64,000 nucleotides of DNA from Streptomyces sp. NBC_00448 (GTDB taxonomy: Bacteria; Actinomycetota; Actinomycetes; Streptomycetales; Streptomycetaceae): contig NZ_CP107913.1 in assembly GCF_036014115.1 (NCBI RefSeq), positions 8,363,501-8,427,500 of the forward strand. Reading direction: 5' to 3'. Position 1 is the first letter of the stretch; every line of letters begins with the position of its first letter. The notes under the pieces are model-generated. The model was not told the origin of the DNA. It was given only the letters and a program-made list of their open reading frames with translations, and ran no database searches. The position numbers and the translations under genes are program-made. Below, one piece after another: positions 8,077-17,066 of the stretch.

Positions 8077-8107
8077 TCGCACTAACGAAAGTACATCGTT
8101 AGTGCGA
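8077..8107. promoter_or_regulatory. Perfect 12-bp palindrome, likely MarR operator
   Basis: TCGCACTAACGA (8077-8088), 7-nt spacer, then its exact complement TCGTTAGTGCGA (8096-8107). It lies in the 91-bp gap between the divergent dehalogenase and MarR genes, covering both promoter regions. The arm length and position fit autoregulation by the MarR dimer plus control of the hydrolase. Confidence 0.8.
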
Positions 8108-8133
8108 CAAACACAACGGAGTACGATGCGGCC

Positions 8134-8640
8134 ATGGACACCGCGCACGACATGCCGCTCCCGGACGATCAGGCGGGCACCCCGCAGCGGCTCGCGGCCC
8201 TGCCCAGCCGCCTGCTCAACCTCGCCGCGGCCCAGGGCGAGCGCATGATCAGCGGCCGGTTGGCCGCGGTCGACGCCCGCAAGTGGCACTACGCGGCCCT
8301 CGCCGCCCTGGAGGAGTACGGCCCCGCCAGCCAGGCCACGTTGAGCCGGCGCACCGGCATCTACCGCAGCGACCTGGTGGCCGTGATCAACGAACTGGAG
8401 GCCCAGGGCGCGGTCAAGCGCGCACCCGACCCCGACGACCGGCGGCGCAACGTCATCACGCTCACCTCCGCCGGCCGCGCCCACCTGCGCCGCCTCGACG
8501 CGATCCTCGACACCGCCCAGGAGGACCTGCTCGCGCCGCTCACCGCGAAGGAGCGCGCCGAGCTGACCGCGCTGCTCGGCCGGCTGATCGCCCACCACGC
8601 CGGGCGCCGCGAGGGCGAGCCCGCGCACTCCGGACGCTGA
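8134..8640 (+). CDS. MarR-family transcriptional regulator
   Basis: A 168-residue winged-helix regulator. The core reads YAALAALEEYGPASQATLSRRTG, YRSDLVAVINELEAQGAVKRAPDPDDRRRNVITLT (the recognition helix and wing with the DxRxR signature) and LTSAGRAHLRRLDAIL. An N-terminal dimerisation helix and a C-terminal helix complete the fold. ATG 8134 is the first start downstream of the shared palindrome. It is divergent from the dehalogenase, so it is the probable ligand-responsive repressor of that gene. Confidence 0.9.
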   Translation: MDTAHDMPLPDDQAGTPQRLAALPSRLLNLAAAQGERMISGRLAAVDARKWHYAALAALEEYGPASQATLSRRTGIYRSDLVAVINELEAQGAVKRAPDPDDRRRNVITLTSAGRAHLRRLDAILDTAQEDLLAPLTAKERAELTALLGRLIAHHAGRREGEPAHSGR

Positions 8641-8695
8641 AACGGGCGGTGCGGCGAGCGGTCGCCGCACCGGCCGTCGCTGTCGCCGTCGCCGC

Positions 8696-9280
8696 TCAGT
8701 CGGCCCGCGGGCCGGCCTGCCCGCTCACCCGCAGCACCGTGCCCTGCGCCACCGCGCACAGCGTCTCGGCGCCGTCGGCCGCGACCGCGTACAGGTCGCA
8801 CCGGCACACCGCCTGACGCCGCCCGGCCTGCACGGTCTGCGCCCGGGCCACCAGCCTCACCCCGGTGCCCGGCCGGACGTACTGGATGGTGAACCCGCCG
8901 GTCAGCACCGACGCGCCCAGCACCGAACCGGCGGCGAAGGTGATCGCGTTGTCGGCGGCGTACGCCAGCACGCCGCCGTGCAGGAAGCCGTTCTGCTGCC
9001 GCAACTCCTCGCGGACGGCCACCTCCAGGACCGCGCCGCCGGCGCCGAACGCGGTCAGCTCGGCGCCGACCAGCCGGCTGAACGGCTGGCTGTCGAGCGT
9101 CTTGCGGGCCGTTTCGAGGTCCAGCCCGAGCGCGGGCCCGTACGCGGCATCGGGTGCGGAGCCGGATTCGGGTGCGGAGCCGGATTCGGGTGCGGCGTCG
9201 GCCTGGGGTGCGGGTGCGGGTGCGGCGTCGGACCCGGGCGGGGGCGGGGGCGCCGTGTTCGGCGTCGGTTCGGGGTTCAC
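8696..9280 (-). CDS. PaaI-family hotdog thioesterase
   Basis: A 194-residue protein. The first 50 residues are Pro/Ala/Gly/Ser-rich and contain a 6-residue repeat (PESGSA). The hotdog domain follows: QPFSRLVGAELTAFG, QNGFLHGGVLAYAADNAITFAAG (the central helix with the HGG-type active site) and TIQYVRPGTG...ARAQTVQAGR. Such enzymes hydrolyse acyl-CoA thioesters, often in aromatic degradation. Its start codon overlaps the stop of the LysR gene by 4 bp (9277-9280), so the two are coupled. Confidence 0.85.
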   Translation of the reverse strand: MNPEPTPNTAPPPPPGSDAAPAPAPQADAAPESGSAPESGSAPDAAYGPALGLDLETARKTLDSQPFSRLVGAELTAFGAGGAVLEVAVREELRQQNGFLHGGVLAYAADNAITFAAGSVLGASVLTGGFTIQYVRPGTGVRLVARAQTVQAGRRQAVCRCDLYAVAADGAETLCAVAQGTVLRVSGQAGPRAD

Positions 9281-10206
9281 CGGCGGGTCCCTTCCTCGGT
9301 GTCCGGTGCGCGGCGCGGGCCTTTCACCTGCGCCAGGTCCAGATACGACAGCAGTTCGCGGGCGGCCGGGCTCGGGCGGTCGCCCTTCGGCAGCGCGACC
9401 GACACCTCCCAGTCCGATCCGCCCGGGCCGGCCAGCGGCACCACCGCCAGCGTCGCGGCCTGCTCCTTGCGGGAGATCGGCCGGGGCACCACCGCGACGC
9501 CCAGCCCGTGCCGGACCAGGTCGATCAGCGTGTGGACGTCGTACACCTCCAGCGCCACCCGCCGTACCGCGCCGCTCGCCGCGAACGCCTGGTCGGTCAA
9601 CTGCCGCGCGCCCCAGTCCTGGTGCCAGTCCACGAAGGTCTCACCCGCCAGCCGCGCCCACTCCACCCGCGGCTCGCCCGCCAGCGGGTGTCGCGGATCG
9701 CACAGCAGCACCATCGGCTCGCGGGTCAGCGGCAGCAGCCGTACGCCCTCCGGCGGCGGCCCCGGCAGCGAGACGAACGCCAGGTCCAGCCGGCCGTCCG
9801 CCACGTCCTGGGCGAGCACGGCGGAACCCGCCTGCCGCATCCGCACCTCGACGCTTCCGTGCCGGGCCCGGAACCGGGCCAGCAGCGCGCCGACGTCGAC
9901 CGTCACGCACTGCTCGGTGCCGACCGCGAGGCTGCCGCGCAGCAGGCCCTGCACCGCCGCCACCGCCTCCTTCGCGGCGCGGGCGCCGGCCAGCGTGCGG
10001 GTCGCCTCGCCGAGCAACGCCCTTCCCGCGCCGGTGAGTTCGACGCTGCGGGTGGTCCGGATGAACAGCGGGGAGCCGAGTTCCCGCTCCAGCGCGCGCA
10101 CCGACGCCGACAGTCCCGACTGCGAGACCAGCAGCCGGTGTGCGGCCTTGGTGAAGTGCCGTTCCTCGGCGACGGCGACGAAGTACTCCAGCTGACGCAG
10201 TTCCAC
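9277..10206 (-). CDS. LysR-family transcriptional regulator
   Basis: A 309-residue LysR regulator. Residues 1-60 are the winged helix (VELRQLEYFVAVAEE, FTKAAHRLLVSQSGLSASVRALERELGSPLF). A periplasmic-binding-type effector domain follows, with GTEQCVTVDVGALL, GRLDLAFVSLPGPPPEG and GLGVAVVPRPIS. The start is GTG 10206. The open frame continues far upstream through the divergent aldo/keto reductase, but that extension is antisense shadow. It overlaps the thioesterase gene by 4 bp and is divergent from the aldo/keto reductase, one or both being likely targets. Confidence 0.9.
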   Translation of the reverse strand: MELRQLEYFVAVAEERHFTKAAHRLLVSQSGLSASVRALERELGSPLFIRTTRSVELTGAGRALLGEATRTLAGARAAKEAVAAVQGLLRGSLAVGTEQCVTVDVGALLARFRARHGSVEVRMRQAGSAVLAQDVADGRLDLAFVSLPGPPPEGVRLLPLTREPMVLLCDPRHPLAGEPRVEWARLAGETFVDWHQDWGARQLTDQAFAASGAVRRVALEVYDVHTLIDLVRHGLGVAVVPRPISRKEQAATLAVVPLAGPGGSDWEVSVALPKGDRPSPAARELLSYLDLAQVKGPRRAPDTEEGTRR

Positions 10207-10250
10207 GATTGAGAAATCTAGTCGATGAATCCGTTCTCTTTCTTCTATTG
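10207..10250. promoter_or_regulatory. AT-richer divergent control region of LysR and aldo/keto reductase
   Basis: This stretch is visibly AT-richer than its surroundings. It contains GAGAA (10211-10215) and its complement TTCTC (10234-10238), plus GATT/AATC half-sites around 10208-10219. The arms are short, so the exact LysR site is uncertain. Confidence 0.4.
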
Positions 10251-10365
10251 GACGAGTCTTCCGGGTCGGGGACAGCATGGTGCACGTGGCCCCGCACCCC
10301 GTCGCGGGCCGCACCACCCGCATCACCCGTCGCCGGCGGACCGCCGGCAGAACCGGAGAACCCGC

Positions 10366-11400
10366 ATGGAGTACCGCACCCTCGGCAGCAGCGGGGCCAG
10401 CGTTTCGACGCTGGCGCTCGGCACCATGACGTTCGGCGCCGAGACCGACGAGAAGGGCGCGTTCGCGCAGCTCGACCGGTTCGTGGCCGCCGGCGGGACC
10501 CTCATCGACACCGCGGACGTCTACAGCTCCGGCGTCTCGGAGGAGATCATCGGCCGCTGGCTGGCCGCCCGCCCCGCCGACATCACCGGCCGGGTGGAGA
10601 TCGCCAGCAAGGGCCGCTTCCCGATGGGCGACGGCCCCAACGACGCCGGGCTGTCCCGGCGCCACCTCGACCGCGCGCTCAACGCGTCGCTGCGCCGGCT
10701 CGGCGTCGACTGCATCGACCTCTACCAGGTGCACGCCTGGGACCCGTACACCCCCGTGGAGGAGACCCTGCGCTTCCTCGACGACGCGGTGCGGCAGGGC
10801 CGTATCCACTACGTGGGCCTGTCCAACTTCACCGGCTGGCAGTTGCAGAAGGCCGTGGACGTCGCGGACTTCCGCGGGCTGACCCGCCCGGTCACCCTCC
10901 AGCCGCAGTACAGCCTGCTGGCCCGGGAGATCGAGTGGGAGATCACCCCCGCCTGCGAGTCCGAGGGCCTCGGCCTGCTGCCGTGGAGCCCGCTCGGCGG
11001 CGGCTGGCTGACCGGCAAGTACCGCCGTGACGAACTGCCCACCGGCGCCACCCGGCTCGGTGAGAACCCCGATCGCGGTGTCGAGTCGTACCACCGGCGC
11101 AGCGCGATCGCCCGGACCTGGGACGTGGTGGACGCGGTCCGCGCCGTCGCCGACGAGCAGAGCGCCACGATGGCCCAGGTCGCCCTCGCCTGGCTGCTCG
11201 GCCGCCCCGCCGTCACCTCCGTGATCCTCGGCGCCCGCACCCTGGAGCAGCTGGAGGACAACCTCGGCTCGGTGGACCTGCGCCTCACCGCCGAGCAGGT
11301 CGAGCGGCTGGACACCGCGAGTGACCCGGGCGCCGCGGATTACCCCTACGGCGTTCCCGGCGTCAACCAGCGTGGCCGCGACATCCGAGGCCGCGGCTGA
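10366..11400 (+). CDS. Aldo/keto reductase
   Basis: A 344-residue NADPH-dependent (beta/alpha)8-barrel reductase. DTADVYSSGVSEEIIG holds the catalytic Asp and Tyr, VEIASKGRF the catalytic Lys, and LYQVHAWDPYTPVEETL the catalytic His. SNFTGWQLQ and TSVILGARTLEQLEDNLGS form the cofactor-binding end. The start is ATG 10366 with GGAGA upstream. It is divergent from the LysR gene. The substrate is unknown; the size and motifs resemble the YajO/auxin-induced subgroup. Confidence 0.9.
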   Translation: MEYRTLGSSGASVSTLALGTMTFGAETDEKGAFAQLDRFVAAGGTLIDTADVYSSGVSEEIIGRWLAARPADITGRVEIASKGRFPMGDGPNDAGLSRRHLDRALNASLRRLGVDCIDLYQVHAWDPYTPVEETLRFLDDAVRQGRIHYVGLSNFTGWQLQKAVDVADFRGLTRPVTLQPQYSLLAREIEWEITPACESEGLGLLPWSPLGGGWLTGKYRRDELPTGATRLGENPDRGVESYHRRSAIARTWDVVDAVRAVADEQSATMAQVALAWLLGRPAVTSVILGARTLEQLEDNLGSVDLRLTAEQVERLDTASDPGAADYPYGVPGVNQRGRDIRGRG

Positions 11401-11874
11401 CGGTCGAGCCTCGGCTGACGAGTCCGGCTGACGGTCTCGGCGCGGTTGGCGGTTCAGCCGCCGACAGCCGTGCCACCGCTGACGGTTCCGCGGTCGGCGG
11501 GCGCCCGCGGGGAGGGCATGCCGCGTCCTCCCCGCCCCTTGACCTCGCGGCCCCGTGGGAGCCTTCCCCGCGGGGCCGCGAGCCTGCCCCCAGCCCGCGT
11601 ATCCGCCGTTCCCCGCCCCCGACTTGGCGCCCCTCGGCGGAAGGAGCCGCATCCTCCTGGCGGCGCGGGGAACCGCGGGAGCACCACCCGCCGGGCGGGC
11701 GCCGGGAATGCGGCCGGTACCGTGAGGGAGGGTTGCCGCAGCCCCGCGCGCTGCGTGGATGTGATCGGTTCACGCCGTAAACGCCAGAACCGCGCAGAGC
11801 GCCTTGCGCAGGTCGGGGCCGATCGCGGCGCGATACGCTCGCTCTCCGATCGGCCGAAACGGAGGGCGGAGTCG
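11401..11874. other. 474-bp intergenic region before the DeoR gene
   Basis: The first 110 bp carry scattered repeats of GGCTGACG. The rest is GC-rich with no gene, RNA or clear promoter motif recognised. The DeoR frame is open through much of it, but it lacks coding character there. Confidence 0.4.
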
Positions 11875-12660
11875 ATGGGGACGCACGAGCGCTGGACGCG
11901 GCTGCTGGAGGTCCTGGGCGACCGGGGCCGGATCAGCGTGGCCGAGGCGGCCGAACTGCTGGACGTCTCCGCCGCCACGGTGCGCCGGGACATGGAGGAA
12001 CTGGCCAGGCAGCAGCTGCTGACCCGGACCAGGGGCGGCGCCGTGCTCAGCGGCGTCGCGTACGACCTGCCGCTGCGCTACAAGGCCGGGCGCCAGGCCG
12101 ACGAGAAGCAGCGCATCGCCAAGGCCGCGGCCGCGCTGATCCCGCCGGGCGCGGTGGTCGGCGTCAACGGCGGCACGACCACCTCCGACGTGGCCAGGGA
12201 ACTGGCGATGCGGGCGGACCTGGCCGAGCGCGGCAACGCCACCGCGCTGACCATCGTGACCAACGCGATCAACATCGCCAACGAGCTGGCGGTGCGGCCG
12301 TATGTGAAGACGGTCGTCACCGGCGGGGTGGCGCGGCCGAGTTCGTACGAGCTGACCGGGCCGCTGGCCACGATGGTGCTCCAGGCGATCTCGCTGGACT
12401 ACGCGATCCTCGGGGTGAACACGGTCGATCCGCGGTTCGGCGCGGCCACCCACGACGAGGGCGAGGCCAGCGCGAACCGCGCGATGGCCGAGCGGGCCCA
12501 GAAGGTGGTCGTGGTCGCCGACTCCACCAAGCTGGGCAAGCGGGCCTTCGCCCAGGTCTGCGACGTGTCGGCGATCTCCGTGCTGATCACGGACAAGGGC
12601 GCGCCGGAGGAACTGGTGGAGCAGTTCGTGGCCCAGGGCGTCGAGGTGTCCTGCGTCTGA
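11875..12660 (+). CDS. DeoR-family transcriptional regulator of sugar metabolism
   Basis: A 261-residue regulator. The N-terminal HTH reads RWTRLLEVLGDRGRISVAEAAELLDVSAATVRRDMEEL, presented by the RISVAEAAELLDVS and TVRRDMEEL blocks. A DeoR sensor domain follows, with VGVNGGTTTSDVARELA, IVTNAINIANELA, VVTGGVARPSSYELTG, and AILGVNTVD plus VVVADSTKLGKRAF, which bind phosphorylated sugar. The start is ATG 11875 behind GGAGGGCGGAG. It is followed on the same strand by the alpha-galactosidase gene, a plausible target. Confidence 0.9.
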   Translation: MGTHERWTRLLEVLGDRGRISVAEAAELLDVSAATVRRDMEELARQQLLTRTRGGAVLSGVAYDLPLRYKAGRQADEKQRIAKAAAALIPPGAVVGVNGGTTTSDVARELAMRADLAERGNATALTIVTNAINIANELAVRPYVKTVVTGGVARPSSYELTGPLATMVLQAISLDYAILGVNTVDPRFGAATHDEGEASANRAMAERAQKVVVVADSTKLGKRAFAQVCDVSAISVLITDKGAPEELVEQFVAQGVEVSCV

Positions 12661-12808
12661 ACGGCCGGCCCGTGCACGGGAGTCCGCGCCGGGCCGTCCT
12701 CGTGGCGCCCGCACCCGTGGGGTCCCTGAAGGAGCCCGCCCGGTTCGCCCCGCCCGCGCAGGTCCCCCTGCGTGAAGCTGATTCGAGATGTTCATAAGGG
12801 GCATGCTC

Positions 12809-12838
12809 TTGTCAATTTCGCGCAGGCCTGCCTAGATA
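12809..12838 (+). promoter_or_regulatory. Candidate promoter of the alpha-galactosidase gene
   Basis: TTGTCA (12809-12814) and TAGATA (12833-12838) are separated by 18 bp and lie 64 bp before the GTG start. The match to the main vegetative sigma-factor consensus is moderate. Confidence 0.45.
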
Positions 12839-12901
12839 GTCCTCGCATGGTTCTGGAGCGGCCGCCCCGCGGCGGCCCGACCGATCAGTGAGGTTGCCCC
12901 T

Positions 12902-15076
12902 GTGACATCACCTCTCGCCCGGCGCACGCGCGCCGCCCTGGCCGGCAGCGGCTGTCTCGCGCTGGCGTTCACCGGACTCCTGTTCACCGCTCCCGGCGCG
13001 TCGGCGGGCACCCCCGCGGACGCGTCGTCGGCGCCGTACCCGAACTACGCCCCCACCCCGCCCATGGGCTGGAACGACTGGTCGTACTACCAGTGCAACA
13101 TGGACGAGCAGACCATCCTCGACAACGCCAAGGCCCTGGTCAGCAGCGGACTCGCCGCCAAGGGGTACGACACGGTCACCACCGATGACTGCTGGATGGC
13201 CAAGTCCCGTGACAGCTCAGGTGCGTTGGTGCCCGACCCGGTGAAGTTCCCCGACGGCATGGCCTACGTGGGCGACCAACTGCACAAGCTGGGACTGAAG
13301 TTCGGCATCTACGAGGACGCCGGCACGGCCACCTGCGGCGGCTACCCCGGCTCGCTCGACCACTGGCAGCAGGACGCCGACCTGTTCGCGAAGTGGAAGG
13401 TCGACTACGTCAAGCTCGACGGCTGCAACGTGCCGACGAAGCCCGGCGAGACGGACGAGCAGAGCTACCACGACACGTACTCCGCGTGGAGCCAGGCGAT
13501 GCTCAACACCGGTCGCCCGATGGTCTTCTCGGTCTCCGCGCCCGCGTACTTCCAGGGCGGGGCCGACTGGGACAAGGTCATCGGCTGGTCGGCGCAGGTC
13601 GGCAACCTGTGGCGGGAGGGCGCGGACATCGCGCTCGGCCAGGAGAGCGGCGCGGCCAAGTGGTCCTCGCTGCTCTACAACTACGAGTACAACGTGGGCC
13701 TGGCCGACCTGCAGAGCCCCGGGCGCTGGAACGACCCCGACTTCCTGCTGGCCGGCGACTCCGGGCTGAGCCGGGACGAGATCCAGAGCCAGATGTCGCT
13801 GTGGTCGATGATGGCCGCGCCGCTGATCTCCAGCACCGACCTCACCCACCTGTCCGCCGACGCGCTGGCGGTGCTCGGCAACAAGGACGTCATCGCGGTC
13901 GACCAGGACCGCACCGGGCTGCAGGGCCGGATCGTCCAGCAGGGCGACGGCTATGACGTGCTCTCCAAGCAACTCGCGGGCGGGCAGCGGGCGGTGGCGC
14001 TGTTCAACAGCTCCGACACCGCGCAGACGATCACCACGACCGCGGCCAAGGCGGGCTTCGCGCACGGCTCGTCGTTCACGCTCAAGGACCTGGTGACGAA
14101 GAAGACCACGGTCACCACCGGCACCATCTCCGCGGACGTGCCCCCGCACGGCACCGTGCTGTACCGGGTCGCCCCGGGCGGCAGCCCGCTCCAGCAGCCC
14201 GCCACCGCGGTGAGCTGGAAGGACGTCAGCACCACCGCGCACCCGGACCGGTACCAGGTCAGCCTCACCAACCACGGCGCGAGCCCGCTGCTGGGCGCCA
14301 CGGTCGCGCTGAGCGCCCCGTCCGGCTGGAAGGTCTCGCCGTCGAAGGCGCTGCTCGGGCTGGTGGTGAACCCGGGCCGGACCGCCTCGGCGACCGTCCA
14401 GGTCACCGCGCCCACCGCCCAGCCGGGCACCACGGTCTCCACGGTCACCGCGACCGCGAGCTACCGTGCGGGCCTCGCCGGCAGCGGCACGGTGAGCGGG
14501 CCGCTGACCATCACCTCGGTGGTGCCCTACCCGTCGCTGGCCGCCGCGTTCAACAACATCGGCACGACGCCGGAGAGCGACACCTCCAAGGGCGACTTCG
14601 ACGGGTCCGGTGACAGCTACTCCGCCGACGCCCTCGCGAAGGTGGGCGCCACCCCCGGTGCCACGATCCAGGCCAACGGGCAGACCTTCACCTGGCCCGC
14701 GTCCGCGCCCGGCACCCCGGACAACGCCACGGCCGCCGGGCAGGAGATCACCCTCGCCGGTTCCGGCAGCCAACTGGCCTTCCTCGGCGCCGAAGCGGGC
14801 TTCACCTCCGGGACCGTCACGGTCACCTACACCGACGGCACCACCAGCACGGGCACCCTCGGCTTCCCCAACTGGTGCTGCTCGACCACGAACGACTACG
14901 GCTCCCAGGTCGCTTTGACCACCGACCACCGGGACACCCCGTCCGGGCCGGCCAACTTCGGCACCAGCTACCAGGTGTTCTCCAACACCGTGAGCCTCGA
15001 CGCGGGCAAGACGGTGCAGTCGGTGACCCTGCCGAACCAGGCCGCGATCCACGTCTTCGCGATGTCCGTCAAGTAG
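12902..15076 (+). CDS. Secreted GH27 alpha-galactosidase with NEW3-type and C-terminal accessory domains
   Basis: A 724-residue exported enzyme releasing terminal alpha-galactose. It has a Sec signal peptide of about 36 residues ending near APGASAG. The GH27 barrel starts at TPPMGWNDWSYYQC; the nucleophile is Asp173 in VDYVKLDGC, and the acid/base region is RWNDPDFLLAG with Asp278. An all-beta C-terminal barrel domain follows, then a NEW3-like module near residues 430-530 (LTNHGASPLLGATVALSAP, PGRTASATVQVTAP). The final 190 residues form a beta-rich module that may bind carbohydrate. The start is GTG. A DeoR gene precedes it and a strong terminator follows. Confidence 0.9.
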   Translation: MTSPLARRTRAALAGSGCLALAFTGLLFTAPGASAGTPADASSAPYPNYAPTPPMGWNDWSYYQCNMDEQTILDNAKALVSSGLAAKGYDTVTTDDCWMAKSRDSSGALVPDPVKFPDGMAYVGDQLHKLGLKFGIYEDAGTATCGGYPGSLDHWQQDADLFAKWKVDYVKLDGCNVPTKPGETDEQSYHDTYSAWSQAMLNTGRPMVFSVSAPAYFQGGADWDKVIGWSAQVGNLWREGADIALGQESGAAKWSSLLYNYEYNVGLADLQSPGRWNDPDFLLAGDSGLSRDEIQSQMSLWSMMAAPLISSTDLTHLSADALAVLGNKDVIAVDQDRTGLQGRIVQQGDGYDVLSKQLAGGQRAVALFNSSDTAQTITTTAAKAGFAHGSSFTLKDLVTKKTTVTTGTISADVPPHGTVLYRVAPGGSPLQQPATAVSWKDVSTTAHPDRYQVSLTNHGASPLLGATVALSAPSGWKVSPSKALLGLVVNPGRTASATVQVTAPTAQPGTTVSTVTATASYRAGLAGSGTVSGPLTITSVVPYPSLAAAFNNIGTTPESDTSKGDFDGSGDSYSADALAKVGATPGATIQANGQTFTWPASAPGTPDNATAAGQEITLAGSGSQLAFLGAEAGFTSGTVTVTYTDGTTSTGTLGFPNWCCSTTNDYGSQVALTTDHRDTPSGPANFGTSYQVFSNTVSLDAGKTVQSVTLPNQAAIHVFAMSVK

Positions 15077-15130
15077 CACGTCCTCACAAGGGGCAGGCCT
15101 CACCAAGGAGCAAGCGCCGCACGGCGGTCA

Positions 15131-15174
15131 CGCGTCCCCGGCGGGGGAGTCCGATCTCCTCCGCCGGGGACGCG
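15131..15174. terminator. Long bidirectional hairpin terminator
   Basis: A stem of 19 bp with one G-U type mismatch (15131-15149 with 15156-15174) and a 6-nt loop. It lies between the convergent alpha-galactosidase and aldo/keto reductase genes, so it probably serves both. Confidence 0.85.
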
Positions 15175-15191
15175 CCGCTTCACGCCACGCG

Positions 15192-16190
15192 CTAGTTCCA
15201 GGGCAGTCCGGCGCGGTGCCGCCAGTAGGCGGACGGCGGTTCGGCCAGTTCCGCGAGCGTGGCGAGCTGGGTCGGGGTGAACACGACCTGCCGGGCACGG
15301 AGGTTGGAGGTGAGCTGGGCGGCGGTCGCGGCGCCGGACAGGACCACGTCGGCCCACGGCTGGTGGAGGGCGGCGGCGAGGGCGACCGCGTCCGGCGTGG
15401 TGCCCAGGGCCGCGGCGAGCGGGCCGAGTACGGGGGCGAGGCGGGAATCCGGCGCGGCGAGCCGACCGTTGGCGAGGGCCTCCTTGACCATCACTCGGCA
15501 GCCGGCGGCGTGTGCCTCGGCGAGGGCCGGTCCCGCGGAGGGTTCGAGCGGGTTCCAGGTGGACTGCACGCTGCGGAAGAGGGGCGCGCCGTCGACGGTG
15601 ACCGCCAGCGCCGCGCGGATCGCGTCGGCCTGCGCCGGGCCGCTGGTGCTCAGGCCCACGAGGACGCCCCGCGCGGCCAGTTCGGCCAGCGCGCGGTGCA
15701 GCGCGGGGTCGGTGAGCGCGGGGCTGTCCGGGGTGACGGAGTGCACCTGGTAGACGTCGAGCCGGTCGCCGAGCAGCGCGCGGGTCTCGGCGAGCTGCCG
15801 CTCATACGTGGCCAGGCTGTGGTCCTTGATCTCGTGCGCCTCCGCGTCCACCCGCCAGCCCGCGGTGTAGGTGTAGCCCCACTTGCTGGACACCACCACC
15901 CCGGGCGGCTCCCGCAGGTCGAGCCACTGCGCCAGGAACTCCTCGGAACGGCCGTACGACCGGGCCGCGTCGAAGTCGCGCACGCCGTCCGCGTAGGCGA
16001 GGTCGAGCAGTTCGTGGGTGCGGCGGCGCATCGCGTCCACGGTGCGGTCGGGCGGCAGGTCCCGGTCGCGGCCGAGGTTGATGTAGCCGGGGCGGCCGAC
16101 CGCGGCCAGGCCGAACCCGATCCGGGCCGTGGGCTCGGGCGCGGGTGTGGACGCGGGCGGGTCGGCGGGGGAGTGCGGCGGTGTGGCCAC
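15192..16190 (-). CDS. Aldo/keto reductase
   Basis: A 332-residue aldo/keto reductase-fold protein. After a Pro/Ala-rich start come RIGFGLAAVGRPGYINLGR, VRDFDAARSYGRSEEFLAQWL (Asp and Tyr), VVVSSKWGY (Lys) and LDVYQVHSVTPDSPAL (His), so the tetrad is intact. The C-terminus SAYWRHRAGLPWN is typical of an actinobacterial subgroup. The start is GTG 16190 with GCAGGAG eight bases upstream; the frame continues upstream without coding character. It lies 144 bp downstream of the HPr gene on the same strand. Confidence 0.85.
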   Translation of the reverse strand: MATPPHSPADPPASTPAPEPTARIGFGLAAVGRPGYINLGRDRDLPPDRTVDAMRRRTHELLDLAYADGVRDFDAARSYGRSEEFLAQWLDLREPPGVVVSSKWGYTYTAGWRVDAEAHEIKDHSLATYERQLAETRALLGDRLDVYQVHSVTPDSPALTDPALHRALAELAARGVLVGLSTSGPAQADAIRAALAVTVDGAPLFRSVQSTWNPLEPSAGPALAEAHAAGCRVMVKEALANGRLAAPDSRLAPVLGPLAAALGTTPDAVALAAALHQPWADVVLSGAATAAQLTSNLRARQVVFTPTQLATLAELAEPPSAYWRHRAGLPWN

Positions 16191-16334
16191 GGGGGCGGCT
16201 CCTGCGGTGGTGCGGGTACGTACGGACGGCGGGCGCGGGCGGCCGCGAAGACCCCGGCGGACCTGCGGCCGTACCGATGCCGGCACCCGTGGGGGCGCCG
16301 ACGCCCGCGGGGACGCCGGCGCCCGGGCCGGCCG

Positions 16335-16631
16335 CTACGTCGCCGTCGCCAGGATCTCCGCGAGCGCGGCGGCCGCCGCCTGCGCGTCCGGCCCCTGCGC
16401 CCGCACGGTCACCGTACGCCCGGCGGTCGCGCCCAGGCCCATGACGGCCAGCACGCCGGCCGCGTTGGCGCTGCGTTCCCCGTACTGGAGCAACAGGTCG
16501 CTGGTGAACCGCGCGGCGGCCTGGGCGATCCGGCCGGCCGGGCGGGCGTGCAGGTCGGCCGGCAGCACCACGGAGATCTCCGCGGTGGGCTCGGGCGCGG
16601 TGCGGACGGACGGTTCAGAGTTTGCTGACAT
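16335..16631 (-). CDS. HPr-type phosphocarrier of the dihydroxyacetone kinase system
   Basis: A 98-residue HPr-fold protein with the phosphorylation motif ADLHARPAG (His28), LLLQYGERSANAAGVLAVMGLGAT and a final alternating Ala-rich helix. HPr relays phosphate from enzyme I. Here it follows dhaM with a 17-bp overlap, and an enzyme I gene ends the divergent dha operon, so it probably shuttles phosphate from that enzyme I to DhaM. Residue 46-type regulatory serine context is not clear. In E. coli, HPr is a domain inside DhaM; here it is free-standing. Confidence 0.85.
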   Translation of the reverse strand: MSANSEPSVRTAPEPTAEISVVLPADLHARPAGRIAQAAARFTSDLLLQYGERSANAAGVLAVMGLGATAGRTVTVRAQGPDAQAAAAALAEILATAT

Positions 16632-17007
16632 GGCGTGCCTCCGTGGCGGCGGTGAGTACGGCGGCGAGGTCCGCCCCGGCCGCGGCGGTGACCGCGGCGG
16701 CCACGGCGCCCTCGACGAAGGGGGCGTCGGCGATCACTGCGCCGTCGCAGGGCTGGTCTTCCAGGACGGCCCGGGCGGTGAGCACGGAACTGCCCAGGTC
16801 CGGCAGGATGAGCACGCCGGCGCCGCGGTCGGCCTCCTTGACCGCGGCGGCGACACGCGCGTAGCTGGTGCCGATCCGGCCGTCGTCCGTGCCGCCCGCG
16901 ACGGCCACCGGAACGGCGTCGGAGCCGATCTGGCCGAGCAGCCGGCGCAGCCCTGCGGCCACTTCGGAGCTGTGGGACACGAGTACGATGCCGACAAGTT
17001 CAGTCAT
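16615..17007 (-). CDS. dhaM: Phosphoryl-donor subunit of dihydroxyacetone kinase (EIIA-mannose fold)
   Basis: A 130-residue protein consisting only of the EIIA-mannose-type domain of DhaM. VGIVLVSHSSEVAAGL contains the phospho-His (His12), followed by GGTDDGRIGTSY and VLILPDLGSS. It passes phosphate from HPr to ADP bound on DhaL. The start is ATG 17007, with the IclR gene divergent 59 bp away. It overlaps the HPr gene by 17 bp. It lacks the HPr and enzyme I domains found in longer DhaM proteins; those are encoded nearby as separate genes. Confidence 0.85.
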   Translation of the reverse strand: MTELVGIVLVSHSSEVAAGLRRLLGQIGSDAVPVAVAGGTDDGRIGTSYARVAAAVKEADRGAGVLILPDLGSSVLTARAVLEDQPCDGAVIADAPFVEGAVAAAVTAAAGADLAAVLTAATEARHVSKL

Positions 17008-17066
17008 GAACAGCGATGCTAGATCTCGGAACAGCATTCAGCAATACCGAACGAAGAGGTTTTCCC

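Noticed and set aside
10207..11652. Upstream extension of the LysR frame to a 791-residue product
   Set aside because: It runs antisense through the aldo/keto reductase gene, which has all its catalytic motifs. The LysR homology begins at the GTG at 10206.
11446..11874. N-terminal extension of the DeoR gene
   Set aside because: The extra 143 residues have no domain character and ATG 11875 has a strong ribosome site at the right distance.
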